NCBI GenBank assembly: GCA_035626395.1
Contig: DASPNR010000011.1
Location: 158,504 to 222,503 of the forward strand
Reading direction: 5' to 3'
Length of the DNA stretch: 64,000 bases
Source: Candidatus Limnocylindrales bacterium
GTDB taxonomy: Bacteria; Desulfobacterota; Binatia; UBA1149; CAITLU01
Position numbers and translations under genes: made by a program. Shown here piece by piece: positions 26,721 through 36,718 of the stretch (within the stretch, counting starts at the first letter, position 1; every line of letters starts with the position of its first letter). The notes beneath the pieces are model-generated. The model saw nothing but the letters and a program-made list of their open reading frames with translations, was not told the origin of the DNA and made no database searches.

Positions 26721-29700
26721 CAGCGCAGCTCCACCGGGAACTTCCATTCCTGGATGCCGTTGGCCGGATTGCCGTCGGCGTCGGTGAAGTTGCCGATCTC
26801 GTCGCGCAGATCGCGGAACATCACCTGGTATTGCCCGTCGGGCAGCATGTCGAGCTGCGGGCTTTCGGCGCGGATGTGCTTGGAGGTGAACGGGCCCGTC
26901 ACGGAAATCGCTCCCGGCCCGCTGACCGTCAGGACGTCGGAGCCGTTGTTGAGAACGATCTTGAGCGCGTCGAGCAGGTCATCGAGTCCGGAAGGGCCTA
27001 CGGGGAAGGTGCCCGGCGCCGGCTCGTCCTTCAGGTCGGCCTCGATGACGAAATGCGTATCGCGCTTCTCGCTCTCGGTGACGTCGCACTGGTCCTTGAT
27101 GCCTCGCATCTCCAGCTCGAACGGGCCGCCGGCGGGGTTGGCGAACGCGCCCGGGAAAACCTGCTCCCACTTCGCGCCCGTCCATGTCACCGAATGGAAG
27201 CCGGCGGTGGTGGGCAGGCCCGTCCGTTCGACGAGAACGTCGTTGCTCTTGTCGCGCACGCGGAAGTGCACCTCGTCGAACGGATCACCCGGACCCACGA
27301 CCTCGTAGGTCAGCACTGCATCGGTCCCGAGGTTGATCTTGCCCAGCGGCGTCACCTGGGAGATGCGCAGGTCGGGGCCGCTGTGGACGGTGACGTTGTC
27401 CGTGTCCATCGCCTGCTCGCAGGAGCCGCAGCGCCCGGTGACGCTGACCGGGAAGGTGCCGGCGCGCGTGTAGCGGTGCATCGGCGCGGGGCCGCCGCCG
27501 AGGGCGCCGTCGCCGAAGTCCCATTCGAAGCTGACGGTTCCGGTGCAGTTGGTCTTGACGATGGAGACGCTGAAGAAGACGGGACAGTCCGTCATCCGGT
27601 CGGCCGACTTCATGCCCTGCACCTTGGCGTCGATCTCGAAGACGGCGGGGTCGCCCTTGCACACGCCGAGCTCGCACATGTCGTTGTACGTGCAGGCGTT
27701 GCCGTCGCTGCAGGACTTGCCGTTGGGGAACATGAGCGACTCGACGCACTCCCCGCCTTCGCAGACGTAGTCGATGCACTCGTTGCCGCCGTCGCACGAT
27801 GCACCTTCGGCCTTGGGATCGTGGAAGCACTGCCCGGCCGTGCAGCGGTCGGTCGTGCAGGGATCGTCGTCATCGCAGTTGATCTCGCCGCTCTGGCTCA
27901 CGCACTGGCCGCCCATGCACACGGGCATGCCGCAATCGCTCGTGGTTCCGCCGCAGGCGCCGCCGTCGCCGACCGGAGCATGCGTGCACGTGCCGTTCTG
28001 GCAGCTGTCGGCGGTGCAGGCGTTGCCGTCGTCGCAGCCGGAGGCGCACGTGTTGCGGGGGCGAGTGCGCGTTGCGCCGCCCCAGCCCGAGCGCGTCACG
28101 CCGAAGCCCGGGTTGGAGATGATGCGCATGCCGCTCTCCTCCACCGTGGCCGGACCGATGTTGAGGAAGCGGTTGACCGAGTGGTCGAACTGGAAGAGGT
28201 CCACGACCGCGCCGGGCGGAAGCGCATCGCTGTTGGGAACCGTCACGCGCGCGGGCGGATCGAACACGACCCCCGGCGGCTGAATGCTCCAGGCCGGTCC
28301 CATGAAGCTGGTGCCGCCGGGCGGCGTCATCGGCACCTTGTCCAGATGCACCTGATTGATCGCGACGCGGCCGACCTTGGTGTTGTCCGGAAACGTGGCC
28401 GACCCCGCCAGCACGGTCAGCGTCATTCCCGGCACGCCCGGCATCTGCACGACGACGTCGCTGCTGCCGCCGACGATCTCGCCGATGCCGACCATCTCCG
28501 GCAGGCGCACCGGCCCGTTCGGCAGCGTGTTGGTCTTGCCCGCCACCGTCACCGTCTCCAGCGACAGTGCCGGAAACTTCTCCGTGCGCGGCGTCGTGCG
28601 TGGATCGATGAAGACGAAGATCTGGCCGACGCCCACGCCCTGCAGCAGGAACTGCCCGTCGGCATCGGTCTCGGTGACGACCTCGCTCTCGCCGTCGAGC
28701 GCAGTGGCGCGAACGGTGGTGATCGGGATCGGCGTGTTGGCGTCGTCCAGGACGATGCCCGCCAGCGAGGTCTGCGACGGATCGCCGGCGGCAACGGCCG
28801 AGGCGACGAAGCTCGCTTTCATGCTTTCGATGCCGGGGAAGTAGGCTTCGGCGACGTTGTTGTTGAGGCCCGTGGCCGGCCCGAGCGTGAACACGGCGCG
28901 CGCCACGCCTTCCTGGTCGGTCGCCGTCTCGATCGTCGCCTGCCCGTCGAAGGCGCCGGCGCCTGCGAGCACGCGAAACAGCACCGGCACCTCGGCCAGC
29001 GCATTGCCGTCCTCGTCGACGACCACGACTTCGAGCGGGGTCGGCAGCGGCGTGCCGACCACTCCGGTCTGGTTCTCACCGGCCACCGCACGGATGGCGT
29101 GCGGGAGCTTGGGAAACCCGCTGGCGCAAAACAGCGCCTCGCCGGCGGCGCCCACGGCGCTGGCGCGCACGCCGTTGATGCCGGCGCCGGCGCGCGTGCC
29201 GAGCGTCAGAACCGCCGCGGCGCGGCCGTCGGCGCCGGTGGTTCGCATCAGCGTGCGCTGGCCCTGCAGGTCGCCGCCGGCGAGCGTGCCGTCGCCGCGA
29301 TCGACGACGAACGTGACGACGCGGCCGGCAAGGGGACTGCCGCCGTCGTCGCTCACTTCGACCACCAGCGGCTCGGCCAGCTCCTCGCCGACCACGCCTG
29401 CCTGCGCGTCGCCCGAATGCACGCGCACGGCGATGCCGGTGGGCGTGCGGCGCTCCACCGAAATGGATGCGCTTTTCTCGTTGCCGACGGCGTCCCTGCC
29501 GACGGCGGTGACGGTGTTCTGGCCGATCACCAGCGGCACGTCCTCGGCAACGAAGGTTCCCTTCTCCACCGACGCGGCGACACCATTGACCGTGACGGTG
29601 GCTCCGAAGGCGGCGCCCACCATGTCGTTGATGGCGCCGGTGACGACGATGGAGGCATCGGTGGTGACGAACCCGGCCGGCGGCGAGGTGATGGCCAGCG

Positions 29701-30595
29701 CGGGCGCGAAATCGTCGAGCGTGACGTGGAAGGAATCGACGCCCTGGTTGCCCGCGTCGTCGACCGCAACGGCAACGACGGCATTGGGACCGCTGCGCAG
29801 CGGGACCTCGGCGTGGAACTCGCCCCCGGCGATGACGGCGGCCACACCGTTGACGGTGACGCTGACCGCGTCCTCATCGACGCTTCCGCTGACGTCGACG
29901 GTGTCCTCGTTCGTCACGGCCAGCGCCGGCTCGTCCACGTCCAGGGAGAGCGCCTTGCAGTCGGAACCGTCGCAGTCTTCGTCGACCTCGTTGTCGCAGA
30001 CCTCGGGCTGCGCCGGCAGCGGCACGCACGGATTCGGCACGCCCTCCACGCACAGCTCGACGGTGCGCTGGCAGAGGCCGATGCCGCACGTCTCCTCGCC
30101 GAAGCCTTCGTCGGTCTGGGCATCGCAATCGTCGTCGACGCCGTTGCACAGCTCGGTGGCGCCGGCGCAGAGCTGGCACAGATCGTTGCAGCCGTTCTCA
30201 CCGGGAGGATCGCACTGCTCGCCTTCGTCGACCTCGCCGTTGCCGCAGTCCTCGCACGAGATGCAGTTGAAGGTGACCGGAAGGTTGACGGCCTTGCGCA
30301 GAACGGCCAGCGAGTCGCTGGCCGTGGTGGTGCCGTTGCCGTTGACGTCGCAGATGCAGAGCTCACAGGAAGACTGGCCGACGGCGCTGCGCAGCACGAA
30401 CAGAGCATCGGACGCGGTGGGCCTGGTTCCGGTGCTCAGCGGCTGGCCGCAATCGCCGAGCGCGGCGTGCGAAGCGGGCGCCGTCATCGCGCAGGAGAGC
30501 GCCGTCAACGCAGTGCGGGCGAGGAACGTCTTCGCGATGCGCAACGCGCGTGCAGGCAATGGACGCGGAAGACTGGAACTGGACTCCCCCGGCAC
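26720..30595 (-). CDS. Large exported multidomain protein: dockerin-like, MopE-like, Ig/PKD and Cys-rich domains
   Basis: 1,291 aa. A GTG at 30595 is the best start because AAAGGAG lies five bases upstream; the open frame reaches 30643. After a long signal region comes a split dockerin-like pair (PTASDALFVLRSAVGQ and CDVNGNGTTTASDSLAVLRKAV). MopE-type metal-binding motifs (CNGVDDDCDAQTDEG, CDNEVDEDCDG) follow. Next are Ig-like and invasin-like beta modules and a carboxypeptidase-regulatory-like module (LAGIVLDDANTPI). Cys-rich CDDGNAC repeats precede a PKD domain (WDFGDG...HRYTRAGTFPVSVTG). It is the first gene of a four-gene operon of exported proteins. It is probably a surface scaffold or binding protein; the ligand is unknown. 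Confidence 0.78.
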   Translation of the reverse strand: MPGESSSSLPRPLPARALRIAKTFLARTALTALSCAMTAPASHAALGDCGQPLSTGTRPTASDALFVLRSAVGQSSCELCICDVNGNGTTTASDSLAVLRKAVNLPVTFNCISCEDCGNGEVDEGEQCDPPGENGCNDLCQLCAGATELCNGVDDDCDAQTDEGFGEETCGIGLCQRTVELCVEGVPNPCVPLPAQPEVCDNEVDEDCDGSDCKALSLDVDEPALAVTNEDTVDVSGSVDEDAVSVTVNGVAAVIAGGEFHAEVPLRSGPNAVVAVAVDDAGNQGVDSFHVTLDDFAPALAITSPPAGFVTTDASIVVTGAINDMVGAAFGATVTVNGVAASVEKGTFVAEDVPLVIGQNTVTAVGRDAVGNEKSASISVERRTPTGIAVRVHSGDAQAGVVGEELAEPLVVEVSDDGGSPLAGRVVTFVVDRGDGTLAGGDLQGQRTLMRTTGADGRAAAVLTLGTRAGAGINGVRASAVGAAGEALFCASGFPKLPHAIRAVAGENQTGVVGTPLPTPLEVVVVDEDGNALAEVPVLFRVLAGAGAFDGQATIETATDQEGVARAVFTLGPATGLNNNVAEAYFPGIESMKASFVASAVAAGDPSQTSLAGIVLDDANTPIPITTVRATALDGESEVVTETDADGQFLLQGVGVGQIFVFIDPRTTPRTEKFPALSLETVTVAGKTNTLPNGPVRLPEMVGIGEIVGGSSDVVVQMPGVPGMTLTVLAGSATFPDNTKVGRVAINQVHLDKVPMTPPGGTSFMGPAWSIQPPGVVFDPPARVTVPNSDALPPGAVVDLFQFDHSVNRFLNIGPATVEESGMRIISNPGFGVTRSGWGGATRTRPRNTCASGCDDGNACTADSCQNGTCTHAPVGDGGACGGTTSDCGMPVCMGGQCVSQSGEINCDDDDPCTTDRCTAGQCFHDPKAEGASCDGGNECIDYVCEGGECVESLMFPNGKSCSDGNACTYNDMCELGVCKGDPAVFEIDAKVQGMKSADRMTDCPVFFSVSIVKTNCTGTVSFEWDFGDGALGGGPAPMHRYTRAGTFPVSVTGRCGSCEQAMDTDNVTVHSGPDLRISQVTPLGKINLGTDAVLTYEVVGPGDPFDEVHFRVRDKSNDVLVERTGLPTTAGFHSVTWTGAKWEQVFPGAFANPAGGPFELEMRGIKDQCDVTESEKRDTHFVIEADLKDEPAPGTFPVGPSGLDDLLDALKIVLNNGSDVLTVSGPGAISVTGPFTSKHIRAESPQLDMLPDGQYQVMFRDLRDEIGNFTDADGNPANGIQEWKFPVELR

Positions 30596-30836
30596 GACGC
30601 TCCTTTGTTCGTCGGTGCCGTATCGCGTGCACACCCTCCGCACGCAGACATCGCGCTGCCGCCGGCGGCAGCCTTCCCGACCGCGGGATCATGACTGCCG
30701 CTCGGGACTCCGGCAAGGCCCATCTGGGTCGAAGCAGAGATTGGTCTCGGGTTGTTCCGCGCAGATCGCGCGTGGCGGCGCCGGGCAGTGCCTGCCATGA
30801 TGGCTGCTCCGACCTCTGCCGGGGGCAAGCCGGGTG
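30596..30836. promoter_or_regulatory. Divergent promoter region of the exported-protein operon and the haloperoxidase-like gene
   Basis: A 241-base spacer between divergent genes. It must carry the promoter of the reverse-strand four-gene operon and probably that of the forward gene. Apart from the AAAGGAG ribosome site at its left end, no convincing -35/-10 or operator was recognised. Confidence 0.35.
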
Positions 30837-33407
30837 ATGATCACGTTCCGCCTTCGACATCGGCGCCTGCTGCCGGCCGCCCTGCTCGTGTTGACGGTTC
30901 TACCGGCTGCGCCGGCGCCGGCGCAGCTTCCGAGCGCCCGCCAGCGCGGCTGCTTCGTCGGCGTTCATCGCGCGGCCGTGCTCGCCGCCGAGGCTGCCGG
31001 CGATCGCATCCTCGAATGCACGGAGGCGACACTGGCCGGAAGGCTCCGAGGTCCGGCTGCCGGCGACTGCTTCACCAGTACCTCGCCGCGAATGGTCGCG
31101 GCAGCCGAACGAACCGAGTCGATGGAGCGCGCGCGTTGCGAGCAGCGGCCCGGCTTCGGCTCCAGCGACGCCGCGCAGCTTCCGGCCGCGGTCTCCGCCA
31201 GCTTTCCCCTTGCCGCCGCGTTCGGCGAGCAGGTGATCGATGCGCTGACGCCGGGCACCGGTGACGCCGCGCTCGCGCGCTGCCAGCTCGCCGTCGCGCG
31301 CGCCATCACCGAAATGACCACCGCGCGCCTGAAGAGCTTCCACCGCTGCACCCGCCGCGGCCTCAGAAACGGCAACCTTCAGAACGCCGTCGCGCTGAGC
31401 ACCTGCCTGGACGGGCGCGGCCAGAGCCACGTCGAGGAAGCGCTGGCGCGCGCGCAGAGCAGGATCGCCGGGACGTGCGCGGATCCAGCGGTTCCGGTTG
31501 CGCTGCCGGGCCCGTGCGGCGATGGCGACCTCGCCGGCGTCGCCGCGTGCCTGGACCGCGCGGCAGCGTGCTCGGTGTGCGAGCGGCTCGAGCAGATCGA
31601 GGGCGCGCCGGCGCTGTGCGACCTCTACGACGACTCCACGCGCGACGGCAGCTGCAGCTTTCCGGCTGCGCCCGATCATTCGGTCGCGCGCGTGTGGAAC
31701 GAGGCACTGCTCGAAGCCATCCGTCGCGACACGCCGCGTCCGACGGTGCATGCGCGCAACCTCTTCCATCTGTCGGCGGCGATGTACGACGCCTGGGTCG
31801 CGTACCACGGCGACGTCGAGTCGGCGTACCTGAGCGAACAGTCGCCGCTGGTGCAGGACGCCGATGCCGAGGTCGACGAAGCGATCAGCTACGCCGCCTT
31901 CCGCGTTCTCACGCACCGCTTCGCCGCCGGCGTCTCGGCCTACAACTCGCTGGTCAACTTCGACTACTGGATGCGGGTGCTCGGCCACGATCCGGGCGTC
32001 ACGACGACGGCCGGCGGCTCGGCAGCGGCCGTCGGCAACCGCATCGGCGCCGCCGTCATCGCCCACGGTCTGACCGACGGGTCCAACGAGCAGGCCGGCT
32101 ACGCCGACGACACCGGCTACTTTCCCGCCAACGATCCGCTCATCGTGGCGCAGCCCGGCGCGCCGATGAACGATCCCAACCGCTGGCAGCCTCTGGCCCT
32201 CGAGTTCCGCATCGAGCAGAACGGCATACCGGCGCCGAGCAACATCCAGACCTACGTCGGGCCGCACTGGGGCAATGTCACGCCGTTCGCCCTGACGCGC
32301 GAGGATCCCGGCGACATCTACGTCGATCCTGGGGCGCCGCCGCAGCTCGGCGGCGACGGCGACCACGAATTCAAGCAGAGCGGCCTTCAGGTCGTGCGCC
32401 TGAGCAGCGGCCTGGACGGCAACGATCCGACGCTGCTGAACATCTCGCCGGGCGCGCGCGGCAACAATCCCCTCGGCACGAATGCCGGCACGGGCCACGC
32501 GCTGAATCCGGCCACCGGGCTTCCCTACGAGGACAACATCGTGCGCCGCGCCGATTGGGCGCGCCTGACGGCGGAGTTCTGGGCCGACGGCCCGAGCTCG
32601 GAGACGCCGCCCGGGCATTGGAACGTGCTGGCCAACGAGGTCTCCTACGACCAGCGCTTCGAGCGGCGCTTGGGCGGCACCGGCGAGCCGCTCGATGCAC
32701 TGGAGTGGGACGTCAAGCTCTACTTCGTACTCAACGGCGCCGTGCACGACGCCGCGGTGGCCGCGTGGGGAGCCAAGCGCGAGTACGACACGTCACGGCC
32801 GATCTCGATCATCCGTTACATGGCGCAGCGCGGGCAATCGTCGAACCCTTCGGGCCCGTCCTATCATCCGCTCGGCATTCCGCTCGAGGATGGCCTCGTC
32901 GAGATCATCACGGCGCAAAGCGCCGCGCCGGGACAGCGCCACGCGCATCTTGCGGCGTACGTCGGACAGGTTGCGGTGCGATCGTGGCTCGGGACGCCGA
33001 GCGATCGGGAGCACGAGGTCGGCGGCGTCGGATGGATCCGCGGCATCGAGTGGATCCCGTATCAGCTGCCCACGTTCGTGACGCCGGCGTTTGCCGCCTA
33101 CGTCTCCGGGCACAGCACCTTCAGCCGCGCCGCCGCGGTGGTGATGACCAACATCACCGGCAGCGCCTTCTTCCCCGGCGGGCTGCACGAAGTGGAGAAG
33201 CTTCCCGGCAGCCTCGACTTCGAGTACGGGCCCGTGCAGCCGGTCACGCTGCAGTGGGCGACCTACTTCGATGCCGCCGACGACGCCGGCATCTCGCGCC
33301 TGTGGGGCGGCATCCACATCCGCGCCGACGATTTCGGCGGCCGCGAGATGGGCGCCGTCATCGGAGAGGATGCGTGGGAGCTGGCGCTCGCGTACTTCGG
33401 CGAATGA
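30837..33407 (+). CDS. Secreted vanadium-dependent haloperoxidase/PAP2-like protein
   Basis: About 856 aa; ATG at 30837, or the adjacent GTG at 30834. A signal peptide ends near PAPAQ. Residues about 30-270 are a Cys-rich, mainly helical extension not found in standard haloperoxidases. The C-terminal half has the vanadate/phosphate-binding residues in order: Lys in KREYDTSRPISII, Ser-Gly-His in YVSGHSTFSRA, and Arg/His in SRLWGGIHIRADDF. These define the PAP2/chloroperoxidase superfamily. The enzyme may halogenate or hydrolyse phosphate esters; sequence does not decide. It stands alone, divergent from the exported operon and convergent with the next gene. Confidence 0.78.
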   Translation: MITFRLRHRRLLPAALLVLTVLPAAPAPAQLPSARQRGCFVGVHRAAVLAAEAAGDRILECTEATLAGRLRGPAAGDCFTSTSPRMVAAAERTESMERARCEQRPGFGSSDAAQLPAAVSASFPLAAAFGEQVIDALTPGTGDAALARCQLAVARAITEMTTARLKSFHRCTRRGLRNGNLQNAVALSTCLDGRGQSHVEEALARAQSRIAGTCADPAVPVALPGPCGDGDLAGVAACLDRAAACSVCERLEQIEGAPALCDLYDDSTRDGSCSFPAAPDHSVARVWNEALLEAIRRDTPRPTVHARNLFHLSAAMYDAWVAYHGDVESAYLSEQSPLVQDADAEVDEAISYAAFRVLTHRFAAGVSAYNSLVNFDYWMRVLGHDPGVTTTAGGSAAAVGNRIGAAVIAHGLTDGSNEQAGYADDTGYFPANDPLIVAQPGAPMNDPNRWQPLALEFRIEQNGIPAPSNIQTYVGPHWGNVTPFALTREDPGDIYVDPGAPPQLGGDGDHEFKQSGLQVVRLSSGLDGNDPTLLNISPGARGNNPLGTNAGTGHALNPATGLPYEDNIVRRADWARLTAEFWADGPSSETPPGHWNVLANEVSYDQRFERRLGGTGEPLDALEWDVKLYFVLNGAVHDAAVAAWGAKREYDTSRPISIIRYMAQRGQSSNPSGPSYHPLGIPLEDGLVEIITAQSAAPGQRHAHLAAYVGQVAVRSWLGTPSDREHEVGGVGWIRGIEWIPYQLPTFVTPAFAAYVSGHSTFSRAAAVVMTNITGSAFFPGGLHEVEKLPGSLDFEYGPVQPVTLQWATYFDAADDAGISRLWGGIHIRADDFGGREMGAVIGEDAWELALAYFGE

Positions 33408-33423
33408 CGCCGCCGCGGCGGCG

Positions 33424-34044
33424 CTACGGCCGCCGGCAGCAGATCGCGGCGCAGCTCAGATTGCCGGAGAACACGCCGTTGTGGTTGAAGCCCTTGCACA
33501 GGAAGCCGTCCTCGCTCGCCGAGGGCCGCGACACCGACAGCTGCTGCATGTCGAACGGATCGGTGCTGGATCCGCCGCCGCCCATGACGGCGTAGCCGAT
33601 CGGGCACTGCGCGGTGACGCTGCCGGCGCTGGAAGCACCAAGCACGATGCTCTCGTTCACCTGCACGCAGTCGCGCACGCCGGGCGTGCAGCCCTTGATG
33701 CGAGCACAGCAGTCGTTGCCGGTGCCGTCCTCGATGCAGACCACGCAGCTCGGCGGTGGGATCGTGGCCAGCGGGCTGTCGGCGGCACCGAGCGGACAGA
33801 CCATGTCGTCGTCCTTGACGACGCAGTTGCCGTAGTCGAAGGCGTGGTAGCCGAGGGCTTCGTTGCCGCCGTCGTACCATGCCACCAGGCCGGCGACGTT
33901 GGTGGCGGCAAGCGAGATCACGCCCGTCTTCTTGTCGATCTTCGCTTTGCAGGTGTCGGCGGCGTGCGCGGCGCCGGCGGCGACCAACGTCATGCACAGA
34001 ATGGATGAAGCAGCGCGCGCGGCGCGGCGGCCTGTGGATGTCAT
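33424..34044 (-). CDS. Small secreted Cys-rich protein of unknown function
   Basis: A 206-aa protein from the ATG at 34044 with a GGAGG ribosome site. A signal peptide ends at AAHAA. The mature part has 15 Cys, mostly in pairs that suggest disulfides (CVVCIEDG, DCCARIKGC, LSCAAICC). It shares no motif that I recognise. It is convergent with the haloperoxidase-like gene, with 16 bases between the stops. Confidence 0.65.
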   Translation of the reverse strand: MTSTGRRAARAASSILCMTLVAAGAAHAADTCKAKIDKKTGVISLAATNVAGLVAWYDGGNEALGYHAFDYGNCVVKDDDMVCPLGAADSPLATIPPPSCVVCIEDGTGNDCCARIKGCTPGVRDCVQVNESIVLGASSAGSVTAQCPIGYAVMGGGGSSTDPFDMQQLSVSRPSASEDGFLCKGFNHNGVFSGNLSCAAICCRRP

Positions 34045-34415
34045 GAATGAAGCCTCCTTCGGGTGCAGCCGTGGATCGGCTGCTCTCCCGAAGACGCGTT
34101 CCCTTCCGCGTCACGTCGTGCCGCTGCGGCGACCGTGTGGCGGCACCCGTCGCCGTCACTGCTGCGCACACTGCAGGATGAGCTCACTCATGGGGCCGCC
34201 CTCGGCCGCGCGCGTGAAAACGGCGGTCTCGGGGCCCTCGGCCCCACCTTTGCAACATGTGGGGCATGGTCGTAGAGCGAACGGAGGACGAGCCGGCTGC
34301 GCGGGAACGCTGTTTTTGGCCATCGTCAATAGTTGTCGAGCCACTTTCTGCTTGATGACCACTGTGCTGCCACGTAACCAGGATCGTCCGTTCGGCTCTC
34401 GGGAGGGGTCTGCTG
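34045..34415. other. Divergent spacer before the DUF1329 cluster
   Basis: About 370 bases without a gene that I can support. The part at 34300-34370 is more AT-rich than its surroundings (TTTTTGGCC, CAATAGTTG) and is the likely promoter zone for the forward cluster. The GGGAGGGG ribosome site of the DUF1329 gene is at the right end. Confidence 0.4.
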
Positions 34416-36692
34416 GTGAAAAAGGTGGAAAAGGGAGTCCGCGCGACTCCGGCACAGCAACAACTCGAGCCCGGCGCCCAAGGCCGGCGCACTGATCGCA
34501 ACGCCCTTCTTCGCACGGCACGTGCGGCCTCTGCGCTGACACGCGCCGGCGCCGGGGCCACGTTCGCAATCGCTGCGATTGTCCTTGGTTTTGGCGCTCT
34601 TGCCGCCGCGCAGGAAGGCTCCGGCACCGCGCCGAGCGCCGCTGCCGCCGGCGCCGATCCCAACGTCGACGTGCTGCGCAAGCTGCTCGGCGTGCCCGAG
34701 CCTCCTCCGCCGCCGGCGCCGGAGGCCGCGCCATCGCCCGCGCCGCCGGCCGCCGATCCGGCCGCCGCCGCCCCTGCAGCGCCCGCATCGCCATCCACAG
34801 ACTCATCCACAGCCTCGCCGCAGCCTGCGCCCGCCCCTGCTTCTGCGGGCGCGCCGCCGCAGGCACCCCCGGTCGCAGCCTCGTCGGCCCCGTCGCCGGC
34901 GCCTGCCGAAGCGGCGCCCGCACCGGTTGCCGCACCGGCGCCGACGCCCGCGGCTGATGCTGCGGTCAAGGTCGAAGCGGCCAAGGAGCCGCCCGTCGTC
35001 GTCGCGCCGGTCGAGGCCGTGCCTGCACCGGCCGAAGCCGCCAGCCGTGCCAGCGAGGCGCCCGTTGCCGTCGAAGCGGCGAAGGTTGAAGCCATCGCCA
35101 AGGTTGGCGAGCCGGTCATGCCCGAGACGCCCGAGCCGCTCGTGCCTGCGCCTGCCGCCACCAGGCCCGCCGCCACCGAGGCGGCGAAACCCGCCAAGGA
35201 CGAGGCTGCCAAGCCCGTGCCGGCCAAGGCCAAGTCCGTCGCGCCGGCCAAGGTCGCCAAGCCCGCGGCGCCGGCCAAGCCGGCCAAGAAGGAAGCGCCG
35301 GCCGTCGCCAAGCCGCCCAAGGCCAAGCCGGAGCCGGCGGTGGCCTCCGCCAAGAAGCTCGAGCAGCCGCTGCCGCCCGAAGAGGTGCCGGTCATCGTCG
35401 CGCCCGAGGACGCGCCGACGCTGGCATCGATCAAGCGCGACATGCCGCTGGAGTCGCCGCCGCCTCCGCCGGCCTCGATGCTGCAGTTCAAGGACGTGAA
35501 GGTGCCCGCGCCGGGAAGCGTCGTCTCGGCGGCCAACATGGCCGAGTACGAGCACCTGATCGGCCCGAGCGTGCAGTGGGCGCTGGGCCGCGGCGCCAGG
35601 CTGCGCATCGTCGCGCCCAAGCCGATGCCGCTCGAGCCCGCGCGCGCCGAGGCCACGCAGCGCTACCACGCGCAGGTCAAGCTGTCGGACGACAAGACCG
35701 AGCTGCTCAACTACGTCGCCGGCATCCCCTTCCCGTTCGTCACCGCCGACGAAGCCGATGCCGCGACCAAGCTGATGCACAACAACGCATCGCGGCTGAT
35801 CGTCGACGACGTCGACATCCGCCATTTCAGCTGCGAGACCGGAAGCCTCGACGAGAACACGGGCCTGCAGATCGAGCGCGCCTACGTCAACGAGCACTTC
35901 CGCCGTCTCTACTACGTCAGCCGCTTCTATACCGAGCCGAAGCCGACCTGGAAGAACGCCGGCGGCGTGCGCAACCGCGAGCTGCTCTATCCGCTGCTCG
36001 AGCCGTTCGATCTCAAGGGCGCCGGCTTCACTTACAACCGCTACCTGGACGCCACGCGCCAGGACGACTCGTGGCTGTACTTCCCGCAGCAGAAGCGCGT
36101 GCGGCGCCTGTCGACCGCGCAGCGCTCCGAGGGCGTGTTCGGACAGGACATCGATCTGGACAGCTACGGCGGCTTCTCGGGCAATCCGGCCTGGACCGAG
36201 TGGCGGCTGCTCGGGGTCAAGACGATTCTGGCCTCGATGCACGGCGAGGGCTTTCCGCCCGACTGGCAGCCGGGCTCGGCCAACTTCCTGTTCGACGACG
36301 TATGGGAGCCGCGCGAGGTCTACGTCATCGAGGGCAAGTCGAAGCTTCCCGAGTACGCGTTCGGCAAACGCATCATCTACCTGGACCGCGAGAGCTGGCT
36401 GATCCCGTACACCGAGATCTACGACCTCAACGGTGGGTTGTGGAAGGCGCTCATCCAGACGGCGCGCTTTACGAAGAAGAGCTTCCCCGGCTCCAAGATC
36501 ACCTACGACTACGAGCAGTTCTTCTACCCCGCGTTCGCGATGATCGACATGCAGTTCTCGCACTGCACGCGCTGCCAGCTGCCCTCGCCGCAGTATCCGG
36601 GCGAAGAAGGCTGGTACATCAACGTGGGCGAGCGCGAAGGCACCACCGAGGAAGTCTTCGAGGTCTCGAGCTTCATCCAGACCGGACGCTGA
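34416..36692 (+). CDS. DUF1329 (LolA-like fold) protein with long Pro/Ala/Lys periplasmic linker
   Basis: 758 aa from the GTG at 34416 with GGGAGGGG seven bases upstream. One hydrophobic segment near residues 45-66 could anchor the protein or act as a signal. Residues about 70-345 are a TonB-like linker rich in Pro, Ala and Lys (PAKPAKKEAPAVAKPPKAK). The last 400 residues are a DUF1329 domain (NRYLDATRQDDSWLYFPQQKRVRR; DIDLDSYGGF), related to LolA-like outer-membrane lipid-handling folds. DUF1329 proteins are usually about 450 aa and lack the linker. A role in lipid or hydrophobic-molecule trafficking across the periplasm is inferred. Confidence 0.8.
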   Translation: MKKVEKGVRATPAQQQLEPGAQGRRTDRNALLRTARAASALTRAGAGATFAIAAIVLGFGALAAAQEGSGTAPSAAAAGADPNVDVLRKLLGVPEPPPPPAPEAAPSPAPPAADPAAAAPAAPASPSTDSSTASPQPAPAPASAGAPPQAPPVAASSAPSPAPAEAAPAPVAAPAPTPAADAAVKVEAAKEPPVVVAPVEAVPAPAEAASRASEAPVAVEAAKVEAIAKVGEPVMPETPEPLVPAPAATRPAATEAAKPAKDEAAKPVPAKAKSVAPAKVAKPAAPAKPAKKEAPAVAKPPKAKPEPAVASAKKLEQPLPPEEVPVIVAPEDAPTLASIKRDMPLESPPPPPASMLQFKDVKVPAPGSVVSAANMAEYEHLIGPSVQWALGRGARLRIVAPKPMPLEPARAEATQRYHAQVKLSDDKTELLNYVAGIPFPFVTADEADAATKLMHNNASRLIVDDVDIRHFSCETGSLDENTGLQIERAYVNEHFRRLYYVSRFYTEPKPTWKNAGGVRNRELLYPLLEPFDLKGAGFTYNRYLDATRQDDSWLYFPQQKRVRRLSTAQRSEGVFGQDIDLDSYGGFSGNPAWTEWRLLGVKTILASMHGEGFPPDWQPGSANFLFDDVWEPREVYVIEGKSKLPEYAFGKRIIYLDRESWLIPYTEIYDLNGGLWKALIQTARFTKKSFPGSKITYDYEQFFYPAFAMIDMQFSHCTRCQLPSPQYPGEEGWYINVGEREGTTEEVFEVSSFIQTGR

Positions 36693-36718
36693 GAGACGGA
36701 CGGATACCGGGAACGAGC

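Noticed and set aside
34184..35656. 490-codon Ala/Gly/Ser-rich reverse frame
   Set aside because: It is the complement of the Pro/Ala/Lys linker of the DUF1329 gene, pure low complexity.
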